A stretch of DNA of 64,000 nucleotides from NCBI RefSeq assembly GCF_000430745.1, contig NZ_AUMP01000001.1, forward strand, positions 434,001 to 498,000. Direction: 5' to 3'. The translations under genes were made by a program, and so were the position numbers. Below are positions 1-8,633 of this stretch, piece after piece. The notes under the pieces were generated by a model. It was not told where the DNA came from. It saw nothing but the letters and a program-made list of their open reading frames with translations, and made no database searches. Position 1 is the first letter of the stretch, and each line of letters starts with the position of its first letter. This DNA comes from Fictibacillus gelatini DSM 15865 (lineage in GTDB: Bacteria; Bacillota; Bacilli; Bacillales; Fictibacillaceae).

Positions 1-516
1 ACCCTCTTTTTCTTTATTTAACGCTTTTGCATAAAGTTTGAAGTTATCCTTCCAATTTCCTCTTAAATCTTCGGAAAATACAGTTGGCGCGATTTTGCTT
101 AATTGACCATAAATTTTTTCCTGACGCATTTTATTCCCGATAATCAAGTCCGGCTTTAATGCCATGATCGCTTCAAGGTTGACGTTACTTTCTTCACCGA
201 CGACCTTAACGCCTTTCATTTTATCTTTAATATGGTTATACCACGGATCTCCTTCCCATGATTTAACCGCGCCAACAGGTTTAATTCCCATGGCGAGCAC
301 AGCTTCGGTTCCTTCATTCGTTAAAACGACAACTCGTTTATGGCTTTTCACTTTTGTTGTACCCATTGCATGCTTAACCGTGTACGACTTTGAAGAATCA
401 GTGTTTGATGATTCTTCGTTTCCGCCATCTTTTCCTACGCAAGCCGATAGCGATAGCAAGAGAATGAGCGTCATGAAAAAGATACCCATTTTTTTATATG
501 TAGCCTTTGAAACCAT
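1..516 (-). CDS. yfiY: Siderophore ABC transporter substrate-binding lipoprotein (5' part; cut by window edge)
   Basis: The frame is open from an ATG at 516 to the left edge, giving about 172 N-terminal residues; the C-terminal part lies outside the window. The N-terminus is a lipoprotein signal peptide with a basic start, a Leu-rich core and lipobox LSLSAC (Cys about residue 26), followed by a Ser/Asn-rich linker. The segment then reads like a class III periplasmic binding protein: TVKHAMGTTKV, RVVVLTNEG, and NLEAIMALKPDLIIG. It resembles Bacillus YfiY, the receptor for hydroxamate-citrate siderophores such as schizokinen. It is divergent from the permease genes and shares their Fur-box region. 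The family is clear; the ligand is inferred from resemblance. Confidence 0.85.
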   Translation of the reverse strand, partial: MVSKATYKKMGIFFMTLILLLSLSACVGKDGGNEESSNTDSSKSYTVKHAMGTTKVKSHKRVVVLTNEGTEAVLAMGIKPVGAVKSWEGDPWYNHIKDKMKGVKVVGEESNVNLEAIMALKPDLIIGNKMRQEKIYGQLSKIAPTVFSEDLRGNWKDNFKLYAKALNKEKEG

Positions 517-541
517 TTTCTTTCTCTCCCCTATCTTTTGT

Positions 542-556
542 TGATAATGAATATCA
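542..556. promoter_or_regulatory. Fur box 1
   Basis: TGATAATGAATATCA is a 7-1-7 inverted repeat one base away from the Bacillus Fur consensus. It lies 25 bp upstream of the binding-protein start, in the divergent region of the siderophore locus, so it probably mediates iron repression of the minus-strand gene. Confidence 0.8.
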
Positions 557-605
557 TTTACAGTTAGTATCATAAATGTATAGAGTAACTGTGTCAATAT
601 ATAAT

Positions 606-620
606 TGATAATGATTTTCA
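606..620. promoter_or_regulatory. Fur box 2
   Basis: TGATAATGATTTTCA is a second 7-1-7 Fur-like site with one mismatch. It sits just before the -35 of the permease promoter, where Fur would block the rightward operon. Confidence 0.75.
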
Positions 621-626
621 AATTCA

Positions 627-656
627 TTGACATCGTCAAACTTCTTCTACTAAACT
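627..656 (+). promoter_or_regulatory. Putative sigma-A promoter of the siderophore permease operon
   Basis: TTGACA at 627-632 and TAAACT at 651-656 are 18 bp apart, directly downstream of Fur box 2 and 34 bp before the first permease ATG. The -10 is imperfect. Confidence 0.5.
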
Positions 657-690
657 AGAAAATGAAAATATTGTTTAAGTAGAGGTAACA

Positions 691-1698
691 ATGAACGGAA
701 TCATTCATTCAACACGATTGAAAATTATTGCGCTGTTCGTCGGGATGCTACTCCTTTGTTTGCTTATGGCATTAAGCGTTGTCTCGGGCTATACGGATAC
801 GAGCTGGAAGACGGCAATCAGCGCCTATACCCATTTCGATGGATCCAATGCGCAAATCATTGTAAAAACGTCGAGAGTGCCGAGGGCTATCATTGGTGCC
901 GTCATCGGGGTTAGCCTCGCGATTAGCGGCGTCATTTTACAGGCAATCACGAGGAACCCTATCGCCTCTCCGGAGTTTTTTGGAATTAATGCGGGAGCCG
1001 GTTTTTTTATTGTTGCAGCCGTCACTTTTTTAGGCATCAGTTCGCTTCAGCAATTTATGTGGATCGGTTTTCTCGGCGCTGGGATCGCCGGTATTTCTGT
1101 CTATGCATTGGGTTCTGCTGGACGGGAAGGATTAACGCCAATTAGGCTCACTCTTGCAGGTGCGGTAATGGCCGCGTTGTTCGCTTCCTTAACCCAGGGA
1201 ATGCTTGTTTCAAATGAGAAAGCATTAGAAGAGGTTCTGTTTTGGCTCGCCGGATCTGTCGAAGGAAGAAAGCTTGAGCTGCTCGCACCAGTATTACCCT
1301 ATCTGGTCTGTTCGTGGATCGGCGCGCTTTTTCTAGCCCGGCAGCTTAATACATTTTCCCTTGGCGAAGATGTAGCAAAAGGCCTTGGCCAGCGAACCGG
1401 TGCATTTAAGCTACTTGCGACCCTTCTTGTCATTTTATTGTGCGGCGGGTCCGTCGCCGTTGCCGGTCCAATCGCCTTTATCGGTGTTGTCGTACCGCAT
1501 TTCGCCCGTTTTCTTGTCGGGTCCCATCACGGATGGGTCATTCCGTATAGCGGTGTAATCGGGGGCATTTTATTAGTCGCAGCTGACATTGCCGCACGAT
1601 TCATCATTATGCCGGATGAAGTTCCTGTTGGTGTCATGACCGCCATTATCGGCACGCCATTTTTTATTTACATTGCACGAAAAGGAAAATTCAAATGA
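691..1698 (+). CDS. yfiZ: FecCD-family siderophore ABC transporter permease (YfiZ-like)
   Basis: A 335-residue polytopic membrane protein of the FecCD/BtuC family. It carries the family marks: RVPRAIIGAVIGVSLAISG near residues 62-80, LQAITRNPIASPEFFGINAGAG, and GPIAFIGVVVPHFAR near residue 260, the coupling loop that contacts the ATPase. It pairs with the next permease to form the heterodimeric channel for Fe-siderophore import. The start has the weak upstream purine stretch AGAGGT. Its stop overlaps the next ATG by 4 bp, indicating translational coupling. Expected to be iron-repressed through the two Fur boxes upstream. Confidence 0.9.
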   Translation: MNGIIHSTRLKIIALFVGMLLLCLLMALSVVSGYTDTSWKTAISAYTHFDGSNAQIIVKTSRVPRAIIGAVIGVSLAISGVILQAITRNPIASPEFFGINAGAGFFIVAAVTFLGISSLQQFMWIGFLGAGIAGISVYALGSAGREGLTPIRLTLAGAVMAALFASLTQGMLVSNEKALEEVLFWLAGSVEGRKLELLAPVLPYLVCSWIGALFLARQLNTFSLGEDVAKGLGQRTGAFKLLATLLVILLCGGSVAVAGPIAFIGVVVPHFARFLVGSHHGWVIPYSGVIGGILLVAADIAARFIIMPDEVPVGVMTAIIGTPFFIYIARKGKFK

Positions 1699-2741
1699 AC
1701 AAATATTGGATTCTTCGCTCAAAAAAAATTTCGTTTTTACTGGATAAGAGAGTGTTCTTTTTAACATTGCTACTATGTATCATTACTATTCTCGTCATGA
1801 TCGTAAGCAGCAGTGTTGGCGAGCTACATATTCCTCCTTTAGAGGCGGCCAAAACATTGTTCGGTTTCGGCTCGGAAATGAATGAAACCGTCATCCAAAA
1901 ATTCCGGCTTCCGAGAATTCTAATCGCTTTTATCGCCGGTGCTTCTCTCGCGCTTAGCGGTGCGATCTTGCAAGGAGTGATTCGAAATCCTTTAGCGTCA
2001 CCGGACATGATCGGCATATCGACAGGTGCAGGATTTGCAGCCGTTACATTCATTACGATGTTTAGTAATAAAAGCAATGCGTTAACGGTCAGTATTCATT
2101 ATCTTCCGGTTTTTGCATTTATCGGGGCAACGATCGCCGCACTATTTATCTACTTTCTCGCCTGGAAAAAAGGGGTAAGCCCGACGCGCCTTGTACTCAT
2201 CGGCATCGGATTAATGGCTGCCTTCCAGGCTTTGACAACCTTAATGATTATTTTAGGCCCGATTTATGCGGCCAGCCAGGCAACGATCTGGCTCACCGGT
2301 TCAGTTAACGGTGTGTCATGGCAAGATGTGAACGGCCTCCTTCCATGGTTCATCCTTTCCCTACCGGTATTAGCCGTCCTTGTGCGCAGGCTGAATGTTC
2401 AGGAACTGGGAGATGAGCTTTCGACAGGACTTGGTGTAAATACAAATCGTGAACGTTTTTTATTTTTAATGATCTGTACCGCCCTCGCCGGGTCTGCCGT
2501 TGCATTTAGCGGCGCAATTGGATTTGTCGGCCTGATCGGGCCACATATTGCAAGAAGGCTCGTCGGTTCTTCCTTTGGAGGATTGCTTCCGGTTTCAGGA
2601 TTGATCGGCGGACTGATTGTACTCATCGCTGATTTGGCAGGCAGAACGCTGTTTTCTCCTTTGGAAGTCCCTGCTGGAGTATTTACGGCAGCGGTGGGAG
2701 CGCCATATTTTCTCTATTTATTGTTTAAAACAAACGGATAA
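1695..2741 (+). CDS. yfhA: FecCD-family siderophore ABC transporter permease (YfhA-like)
   Basis: A 348-residue FecCD permease, the partner of the preceding one. It has a longer basic N-terminus, then the same landmarks: [39 protein letters not shown], and [16 protein letters not shown] near residue 275. The ATGA overlap with the upstream gene and the ribosome binding site of the downstream ATPase at its stop codon show a tight operon. Substrate by analogy with B. subtilis YfiYZ-YfhA: schizokinen or arthrobactin-type ferric siderophores; this is inference. Confidence 0.9.
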   Translation: MNKYWILRSKKISFLLDKRVFFLTLLLCIITILVMIVSSSVGELHIPPLEAAKTLFGFGSEMNETVIQKFRLPRILIAFIAGASLALSGAILQGVIRNPLASPDMIGISTGAGFAAVTFITMFSNKSNALTVSIHYLPVFAFIGATIAALFIYFLAWKKGVSPTRLVLIGIGLMAAFQALTTLMIILGPIYAASQATIWLTGSVNGVSWQDVNGLLPWFILSLPVLAVLVRRLNVQELGDELSTGLGVNTNRERFLFLMICTALAGSAVAFSGAIGFVGLIGPHIARRLVGSSFGGLLPVSGLIGGLIVLIADLAGRTLFSPLEVPAGVFTAAVGAPYFLYLLFKTNG

Positions 2742-2754
2742 GGAGTGGATGGAA

Positions 2755-3573
2755 ATGACTGTTTTGCGTGCGGATGACTTAACGCTTTCATACGGAAAAG
2801 AAAACATTATTGATGGCCTTCATTTAGAGATCCCAAAAGGGGAAATTACCGTTTTTATCGGCAGTAACGGATGCGGCAAGTCAACGTTGCTCCGTTCGAT
2901 GGCACGCCTTTTGCAGCCAAAAAGCGGAGCGGTCATTTTAAATGGAAAAGAAATTGCGAAACGTTCCACGAAAGAAGTAGCAAAAGAATTAGCCATCCTT
3001 CCCCAGGGACCGGTCGCGCCCGAAGGATTAACCGTTCTTCAGTTAGTAAAACAAGGCCGCTTTCCTTACCAGTCCTGGCTTAAACAATGGTCGGAAGAAG
3101 ATGAAGCGGCCGTTGAAAATGCGCTTGAGGCAACCAATATGACGGCGTTTAAAGAGCGTCCCGTTGACTCTCTTTCAGGTGGACAGCGCCAGCGCGCATG
3201 GATTGCCATGACGCTCGCACAGGGAACTGACACGATTCTTTTGGATGAACCGACAACCTATCTTGATATGACACATCAAATTGAAATTCTTGATCTACTA
3301 TTTGAATTAAACGAAAAAGAAAAACGGACGATTGTCATGGTGTTGCACGATTTAAACCTTGCCTGCCGTTATGCCCACCATCTTGTCGCTATTCAAAACA
3401 AAGCGGTATACAGCCAGGGGGCTCCAGAAGAAGTCATGACGGAAAAGCTCGTTCAAGACGTCTTCCGCATGCCTTGCCAGATTACAAGAGATCCGCTCTT
3501 CGGGACACCGATGTGCATTCCGTATGGAAAGGGGAGAATGGTTCGAAATGCGGCAAGAAACCAATATGCCTGA
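2755..3573 (+). CDS. Ferric siderophore ABC transporter ATP-binding protein (FecE/FepC type)
   Basis: A 272-residue ABC ATPase. Walker [10 protein letters not shown] lies near residue 38, the Q-loop near LPQGP, the signature [13 protein letters not shown] near residue 138, Walker [13 protein letters not shown], and the switch His in VLHDLN. ATG 2755 is chosen because AAGGAG at 2740-2745 is 9 bp upstream; the frame is open further upstream, but that reads into the permease gene. B. subtilis uses a shared, separately encoded ATPase (YusV) for its YfiYZ-YfhA system; here a dedicated ATPase completes the importer in one operon. Confidence 0.9.
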   Translation: MTVLRADDLTLSYGKENIIDGLHLEIPKGEITVFIGSNGCGKSTLLRSMARLLQPKSGAVILNGKEIAKRSTKEVAKELAILPQGPVAPEGLTVLQLVKQGRFPYQSWLKQWSEEDEAAVENALEATNMTAFKERPVDSLSGGQRQRAWIAMTLAQGTDTILLDEPTTYLDMTHQIEILDLLFELNEKEKRTIVMVLHDLNLACRYAHHLVAIQNKAVYSQGAPEEVMTEKLVQDVFRMPCQITRDPLFGTPMCIPYGKGRMVRNAARNQYA

Positions 3574-4312
3574 TCATTTAGGCTGGACAATCGAAGAACA
3601 ATCCTATTTAACAGACCACTACCGGTTTCAATTTCACATTCCAATCAATGTCCCGGTCTATCCCGCTGGCGACCTATTGTTCCGTGAGCCGTTGCTAAAC
3701 TTCCTAAATAAGGCGGGGAGGAAAATAGGTTCAAATGAATTAACCGTTACTGCATCGCTGTTTTTTAAACGTTATGCCTTTTGCGGCCTCACGTCTTCAC
3801 TTTATGCAATGACAATGTTAAACAAAGCGTTTGACATGCGATTGAACAACATCGTCATTATCGACCAGGAAGCGGAAGATATGTGGCTTCCTTCGTTCAC
3901 GCTGAAAAACCTCCACGGAACATCTTTGACAGGAAATCGAAAGCAGTGGCGTTCAGCGATTGTAAAAACGCTCTTTGCGGACAATATGACGATCATGCTG
4001 GAAAATCTCGCAAAAGAAACGAGAGCGCCAAAAGCAATGTTATGGGAAAATGCCCGCATTTACATCGTCTGGCTATATGAAACGTGGTTAAAGGAAAACC
4101 ATTCCGAATCCATTCAAAAGAGAATACAAGATGACTATCAATTTATCATTCACGATGCTGAGCCGTATCACTTCGGCACGATGAAAAAAAATCCGTTTTT
4201 CCGATTCGAACATGATCATCAAGAACGGCAACGGCAAACATGTTGTTTATATTACCGAACAGAGAACGGAACATGTTGCACGACATGCCCGCGAAAAAAC
4301 CTCCGCCATTAA
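3548..4312 (+). CDS. FhuF-like [2Fe-2S] ferric-siderophore reductase
   Basis: A protein of about 254 residues that overlaps the ATPase 3' end by 26 bp. The C-terminus carries the FhuF signature CC-X10-C-X2-C ([16 protein letters not shown]), which binds a [2Fe-2S] cluster in FhuF and in the Bacillus halodurans schizokinen reductase FchR. The N-terminal two thirds match the general FhuF/IucA-C-terminal fold only loosely by eye. Being last in a siderophore import operon, it probably reduces Fe(III) from the imported complex in the cytosol. The start is uncertain: ATG 3548 has GGGGAG 11 bp upstream, and ATG 3566 is an alternative. One extra Cys directly precedes the third ligand. Confidence 0.8.
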   Translation: MRQETNMPDHLGWTIEEQSYLTDHYRFQFHIPINVPVYPAGDLLFREPLLNFLNKAGRKIGSNELTVTASLFFKRYAFCGLTSSLYAMTMLNKAFDMRLNNIVIIDQEAEDMWLPSFTLKNLHGTSLTGNRKQWRSAIVKTLFADNMTIMLENLAKETRAPKAMLWENARIYIVWLYETWLKENHSESIQKRIQDDYQFIIHDAEPYHFGTMKKNPFFRFEHDHQERQRQTCCLYYRTENGTCCTTCPRKNLRH

Positions 4313-4336
4313 ATGAAATTTTGGCGGAGGTTTCTG

Positions 4337-5401
4337 CTAGAAACGAATCCCATGTACGATCGTTTTTGCTTCGCTCATAATCGTTTCAATGATTCTTGCA
4401 GCCGGCTGTTTTTTGCTCATTGGCGCCGCCTGGCCCGCCCACATGTGGACATATTCCCTGTTCTTTTTGGCAGCGGAAGCTTTTCGTATATCATTTGTTA
4501 ACGCATTTTGGACAGGGTATGGAGGCAAATCGGATTCCTTCTCCATTTCAGCCATGAACGAATTTCTTATTCCTCTTGCCATCTTTCCGGAAAATGCTCT
4601 TGTCAATTGAAGATCCGTTTCCTCGCATTCCAAAATGGCCTGTTGGTGCAACTGCCTTGCTCCGCTTTCTTCCGCTGTTAGAAAGGCCGTTCCTACTTGC
4701 ACTCCCGCCGCCCCGAGGGCGAGGGAAGCAACTAGCCCTCTTCCGTTCATAATGCCTCCGGCCGCGATGACGGGAACGTTCACCTTGTCTACAATTTGCG
4801 GGACTAAAGCGATCGTTCCGATCAGGGCCTCTTCTTCTCTTCCGATAAATGTTCCGCGATGCCCACCCGCTTCGCTTCCTTGCGCAACGATCGCATCAAC
4901 GCCCACTTCTTCCAATATGGCCGCTTCCTTTACGGTTGTTGCCGTTCCAATAACCGTAATGCCGTGTTGTTTTAACTTGTTCATGATCGTTTGAGAAGGA
5001 CAGTTAAATGTGAAGCTTATGATTTTGACATCCGATTCGATAACGGCTTCCAGCTGTTCCTGAAAATCTTCCCCATATTTTGACACTTGTGGGCTTAAAG
5101 GGAGGTCTAATTTTTCTCGATATGTATTTAAGCGCTCTTGCATTCGATGAATTTGCTGCCTATCCACGACGAATTCTTCGGGCAAAAATAAATTTACGGC
5201 AAATGGCTGGTCCGTCAACTCCTTTATTTTTTTAATTGACTCCTTGATCGCTACAGCGTTCATGTAACCCGCGCCAAGTGTCCCAAGTCCGCCAGCCTTG
5301 CTTACTGCTGCAACAAGTTCCGGTGTCGTCGGGCCCCCTGCCATCCCCGCCTGTACGATCGGATATTGAATGCCAACAAGGTTGCACAATCTTTGATCCA
5401 T
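4337..5401 (-). CDS. Nitronate monooxygenase (2-nitropropane dioxygenase family)
   Basis: A 354-residue FMN-dependent TIM-barrel enzyme. Visible marks: GIQYPIVQAGMAGG at the N-terminus, FTFNCPS, the phosphate-binding region around VIAAGGIMNGRG, and GAAGVQVGTAFL. QGSEAGGHRG is the typical segment with the putative catalytic His. The family oxidises nitronates such as propionate-3-nitronate to carbonyl compounds and nitrite; some members act in fatty-acid metabolism instead, so the substrate is not certain. ATG 5401 is chosen over an upstream in-frame start because AAGGGGAGA sits 9 bp before it. Confidence 0.88.
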   Translation of the reverse strand: MDQRLCNLVGIQYPIVQAGMAGGPTTPELVAAVSKAGGLGTLGAGYMNAVAIKESIKKIKELTDQPFAVNLFLPEEFVVDRQQIHRMQERLNTYREKLDLPLSPQVSKYGEDFQEQLEAVIESDVKIISFTFNCPSQTIMNKLKQHGITVIGTATTVKEAAILEEVGVDAIVAQGSEAGGHRGTFIGREEEALIGTIALVPQIVDKVNVPVIAAGGIMNGRGLVASLALGAAGVQVGTAFLTAEESGARQLHQQAILECEETDLQLTRAFSGKMARGIRNSFMAEMEKESDLPPYPVQNALTNDIRKASAAKKNREYVHMWAGQAAPMSKKQPAARIIETIMSEAKTIVHGIRF

Positions 5402-5421
5402 TAAGTCCACTCTCCCCTTCG

Positions 5422-5934
5422 TTATTTTTTCATCTCTCTCCATTTCTGATGAATGACATTTGATGTTTCTGTCATATGTTCAGCCCAATGATTATCTTTT
5501 TTTGTAAAGATCACTTTTCCCTTTTTATCCAGCATACCATATCCCCGGTAAGGAACCGTATCATTTCGCATGTTCATATGCTCGATCAACTTAAATTCAG
5601 GGTCAGATAAAAATGGAAACGGCGGTTCCAATTCATCGTGCAAATATTTAAGGCTTTTCATTGTATCGCTACTTACAGCGTAAATATTGACATCCATATC
5701 ATTAAATTTTTTCACATTTTCTTTTAAAAGAGTAAGCTGTTTTTTACAAAGGTCACAGCCAGCTGTAGTAAAGAAAAAAATAAGCGCAGGTTGATCCCCG
5801 GGGAAAATATGAACGATTTCACCACTTGTATTCTTCAATTCAATAGACGCCTCTTGTCGGCCGGTGCATCCGGCAATTAATGCGGCAACCATTACAAATA
5901 GCAATGTGAAGATGATCATACGAAGGAATTTCAA
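5422..5934 (-). CDS. Thioredoxin-like (AhpC/TSA, TlpA-type) lipoprotein
   Basis: A 170-residue lipoprotein with signal sequence and lipobox LIAGC (Cys 23). The remainder is a redoxin fold: FFFTTAGCDLCKKQL holds the CxxC (CDLC) near residue 60, followed by YAVSSDT, the PF(P)FLSDP strand and VPYRGYGMLDKKGKVIF. It is expected to act as an extracytoplasmic thiol reductase or peroxidase tethered to the membrane. Its 5' end lies 87 bp from the divergent nuclease lipoprotein and its 3' end overlaps the upstream leader of the nitronate monooxygenase, so the two may be co-transcribed. Confidence 0.8.
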   Translation of the reverse strand: MKFLRMIIFTLLFVMVAALIAGCTGRQEASIELKNTSGEIVHIFPGDQPALIFFFTTAGCDLCKKQLTLLKENVKKFNDMDVNIYAVSSDTMKSLKYLHDELEPPFPFLSDPEFKLIEHMNMRNDTVPYRGYGMLDKKGKVIFTKKDNHWAEHMTETSNVIHQKWREMKK

Positions 5935-6048
5935 AAGCGTGCCCCCCTTTCCTAATTATCTATAGTGTTCGCATATTTCTCTTTATTTACTTCCCTAAAC
6001 TGTTATGATTAAAAGGTGCATCATGAACTTTGAAAAGGATTGAGAGAT

Positions 6049-6822
6049 ATGAACCATTTTTTGCGAACGTTATGTTTAGCCTTTCTTTTACTATTAACCG
6101 CCTGCGGGACGACAGAAACCTCTTCATCTTCTAAACAGGGCGCGTCTACTTCACCACTGCATACTGAAGAAGCAGAAAAACATAAAAGCACTGTTCCCGC
6201 AGAAGTAATTCGAGTAATTGATGGAGACACCATAAAAGTGAACGTAAACAATAAGGAAGAAACCGTCCGTTTTTTGCTCGTTGATACTCCTGAAAGTGTC
6301 CATCCGACAAAACCGATACAGCCTTTTGGACCGGAAGCGAGCCAATTGACAAAAAAGCTCTTAACCGGAAAAAAAGTTGAGCTGGAACTTGATGTGAGTG
6401 AACGTGACAAATATGGCCGCCTGCTCGCTTATGTATATGTGGACGGAAAAAGCGTTCAAGAAGAACTGCTTAAAAAAGGGCTTGCCAGAGTGGCGTATGT
6501 ATTTGCGCCTAACACGAAATATGTCGACCGTTATCGCAAGATCGAGCGGGCCGCCCGCGAAAAAGGGATCGGTATTTGGAGTCTTGAAAACTATGTCCAG
6601 GAGGACGGTTTTCACCCTAAAAAAGAGGCGAAGCAACCGAAGGAGCCCCTGGAAACGGAAGATCATCCTTCTGGCTGCAACATTAAAGGCAATATTTCCA
6701 CCCACGGCGACAAAATCTACCATGTGCCGGGAGGAAGGTATTATCGTATTACCAAACCGGAGCAATGGTTTTGCACAGTAAAAGAAGCTGAACGTGCAGG
6801 ATTTCGGCGATCAGCCGAGTAA
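6049..6822 (+). CDS. Thermonuclease-family lipoprotein (SNase-like)
   Basis: A 257-residue protein with a lipobox (LLTACG), a Ser/Thr-rich linker, an SNase domain at about residues 45-180, and a C-terminal 50-residue Cys-containing tail (GCNIKGNIS ... YHVPGGRYY ... [14 protein letters not shown]) common on Gram-positive secreted nucleases. Catalytic residues of staphylococcal nuclease are recognisable: Arg in [11 protein letters not shown], Glu in TPES, Arg in DKYGRLLAY. It would degrade extracellular DNA/RNA with Ca2+ at the cell surface. ATG 6049 has AAAAGGA 9 bp upstream; an earlier in-frame TTG is less likely. Confidence 0.88.
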   Translation: MNHFLRTLCLAFLLLLTACGTTETSSSSKQGASTSPLHTEEAEKHKSTVPAEVIRVIDGDTIKVNVNNKEETVRFLLVDTPESVHPTKPIQPFGPEASQLTKKLLTGKKVELELDVSERDKYGRLLAYVYVDGKSVQEELLKKGLARVAYVFAPNTKYVDRYRKIERAAREKGIGIWSLENYVQEDGFHPKKEAKQPKEPLETEDHPSGCNIKGNISTHGDKIYHVPGGRYYRITKPEQWFCTVKEAERAGFRRSAE

Positions 6823-6829
6823 ATCCGCG

Positions 6830-6860
6830 AGGAGCGCCAATTTCCGGGCACTCCTTTCTC
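6830..6860 (+). terminator. Probable terminator after the nuclease gene
   Basis: AGGAGCGCC and GGCACTCCT form a stem with one mismatch and an 8-nt loop, followed by TTCTCT. The T run is poor. Confidence 0.4.
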
Positions 6861-6986
6861 TGCTTATTGGCCATTGTCATTCATATGCGTTCTTCGATAA
6901 AATTTCAACCAGGAATGTTTCATTTTCTGATGAGCAGGGTAAAAGGATACGGTATGTTCCGAATCAAACGATAAAAGGTGAAGGAA

Positions 6987-7832
6987 ATGCATGATAAAAA
7001 CAAAGCGTTATACGATTATTTAATTTCCCATGCAAATGAAATAACGGACGAATGGCTGGGCAAACGAAAATATAGCAAAAACTCCGTCTATTCATTGGAA
7101 AAAGATGCTGATTACCTGCGAAAGACGAATCAATGGGTGATTCAAATTCTCTCGAGCTCTTTGCTGGATGCCCCGAACACTATAATAGAATTAAACGAAT
7201 GGGCGCAAAAGACGGCTTCTGAGAGAGTAAGGACCGATACGCCCATTTATGAAGTGATTCATCAATTCAAAGTTTTCCGCAATGTATTTTGGGACAAAAT
7301 CCATTCATTTGTAAATGACACAACGTTACAGATTACACCATCCGATATAATCGAGTGGGAAAAGAAGATCAATTCTACTCTTGATGAAGTGATCGAAAGA
7401 TTTACCGAATCTTATAATGAAATTACGACAACGAGATTGGTCGCCCAGGAAGCATTGATTAACGAACTGAGTTCACCGATTATTCCGATCGCGCACGAAA
7501 TCGGAGTCCTGCCGCTTATTGGCGTTATTGATACGAAGCGGGCAAAATATATTATGGAATCGACTTTACAACAATGCACGTCATTAAAAATTAGCCGGTT
7601 ATTTATTGATCTGTCTGGTGTTGCCATTATGGATACAATGGTTGCTCAAGAAATCTTTCAGGTGATCCAGACATTAAAACTAATAGGCGTCGAAACGACA
7701 CTGTCCGGCATCCGGCCCGAAGTCGCGCAAACCGCCGTGAATTTAGGAATTGATTTTAGCAATCTTTCAATAAGCAGCACACTCCAGCAAGCACTAATGG
7801 ATCTCCACTTGACAGCAAACAAAAAGACCTGA
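6987..7832 (+). CDS. RsbR-type stressosome co-antagonist (STAS domain)
   Basis: A 281-residue protein with an N-terminal RsbR sensor-like helical domain (about 1-155) and a C-terminal STAS domain (about 160-275). The STAS part reads like RsbR paralogues: ELSSPIIPI, GVIDTKRA (its Thr matches the RsbT-phosphorylated Thr205 of RsbRA), IDLSGVAIMDTMVA, and LSGIRPEVAQTAVNLG. The position of Thr171 of RsbRA is Ser here. Such proteins assemble into the stressosome and set sigma-B activity. No rsbS, rsbT or sigB is next to it, as is usual for stand-alone paralogues. ATG 6987 follows AAAGGTG. Confidence 0.9.
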   Translation: MHDKNKALYDYLISHANEITDEWLGKRKYSKNSVYSLEKDADYLRKTNQWVIQILSSSLLDAPNTIIELNEWAQKTASERVRTDTPIYEVIHQFKVFRNVFWDKIHSFVNDTTLQITPSDIIEWEKKINSTLDEVIERFTESYNEITTTRLVAQEALINELSSPIIPIAHEIGVLPLIGVIDTKRAKYIMESTLQQCTSLKISRLFIDLSGVAIMDTMVAQEIFQVIQTLKLIGVETTLSGIRPEVAQTAVNLGIDFSNLSISSTLQQALMDLHLTANKKT

Positions 7833-7860
7833 AAAGAATGATCTTTAAGCAGGTCTTTTT
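7821..7860. terminator. Bidirectional terminator
   Basis: AAAAAGACCTG (7821-7831) pairs with CAGGTCTTTTT (7850-7860). A- and T-runs on both sides serve the RsbR gene and the convergent DedA gene. Confidence 0.85.
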
Positions 7861-8447
7861 TTGCTGTTTTTTATTAATTTAATGATGATAACGGCAACGA
7901 TCAGAACGGCGGCAATAATTGCTGCCAGTTTCGTATAAGGCGCAGCGACCGTTTTAATATTCTCCCAGTTCCTCCCCAGCGTACTGCCTAAATAAATAAA
8001 CATCATCGACCATGGAATGATCGCAAGCGTCGTGTACGTCGTAAATTTGACAAAAGACATTTTGGCAATGCCGGCCGGGATTGAAATGGCATGTCTGACA
8101 ACTGGAATAAAGCGGGCAAAAAAGATCACACCTGCTCCATATTTTTCAAACCATCGTTCTGATATGTCAATATGTTTTTTACTGATTAATATATATTTGC
8201 CGTATTTCTCGAGAAACGGACGTCCTCCGTACGCTCCTGCCCAGTATAGGAACAGCTGGGCGATTGTCCCTCCGATTACTCCGGCGATGACCGAGCCTGT
8301 GAACGTAAGGTGGCCCTGAGACATCATATAGCCTGCATAAGATAATACAAGTTCACTTGGAATAATCTCAATCATTAAACCGAGTGCAATGCCAAGATGG
8401 CCTAAACTAACAATCCATTCTAAAATCGATACGATAAATTCATGCAT
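7845..8447 (-). CDS. DedA-family membrane protein
   Basis: A 200-residue protein with about five hydrophobic segments and a basic C-terminus. DedA (SNARE-associated) marks are the acidic EIIPSE motif near residue 27, a GG-rich membrane re-entrant region, and RFIPVVRHAISIPAG near residue 120. Members of this family include undecaprenyl-phosphate and phospholipid translocases, and are involved in membrane homeostasis and antimicrobial resistance. Close in appearance to B. subtilis YngC. The gene is monocistronic between two terminators. Confidence 0.88.
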   Translation of the reverse strand: MHEFIVSILEWIVSLGHLGIALGLMIEIIPSELVLSYAGYMMSQGHLTFTGSVIAGVIGGTIAQLFLYWAGAYGGRPFLEKYGKYILISKKHIDISERWFEKYGAGVIFFARFIPVVRHAISIPAGIAKMSFVKFTTYTTLAIIPWSMMFIYLGSTLGRNWENIKTVAAPYTKLAAIIAAVLIVAVIIIKLIKNSKKRPA

Positions 8448-8594
8448 GCTGAACCCACTTTCCGTATATAAGCTGCATCACTATTATAGCATTATTGGAA
8501 CGCTCCATTTCTTAAAAAACGATGAAAAATAGGAAAAGCGAAATGCTTGTTCCATAATCTACTAAAATATATGCAAAAACACTTCCCGCTATTC

Positions 8595-8632
8595 GCAAAA
8601 ACAAGCTGAGGCCATTTTGACCCCAGCTTGCT
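8595..8632 (-). terminator. Terminator of nrdAB
   Basis: Imperfect 10-bp stem (CAAGCTGAGG with CCCCAGCTTG) followed on the minus strand by a T run, just past the nrdB stop. Confidence 0.8.
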
Positions 8633-8633
8633 T

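Noticed and set aside
164-544. Plus-strand 126-residue frame at the left edge
   Set aside because: It is the antisense of the siderophore-binding lipoprotein gene, which has a signal peptide, lipobox and a ribosome binding site.
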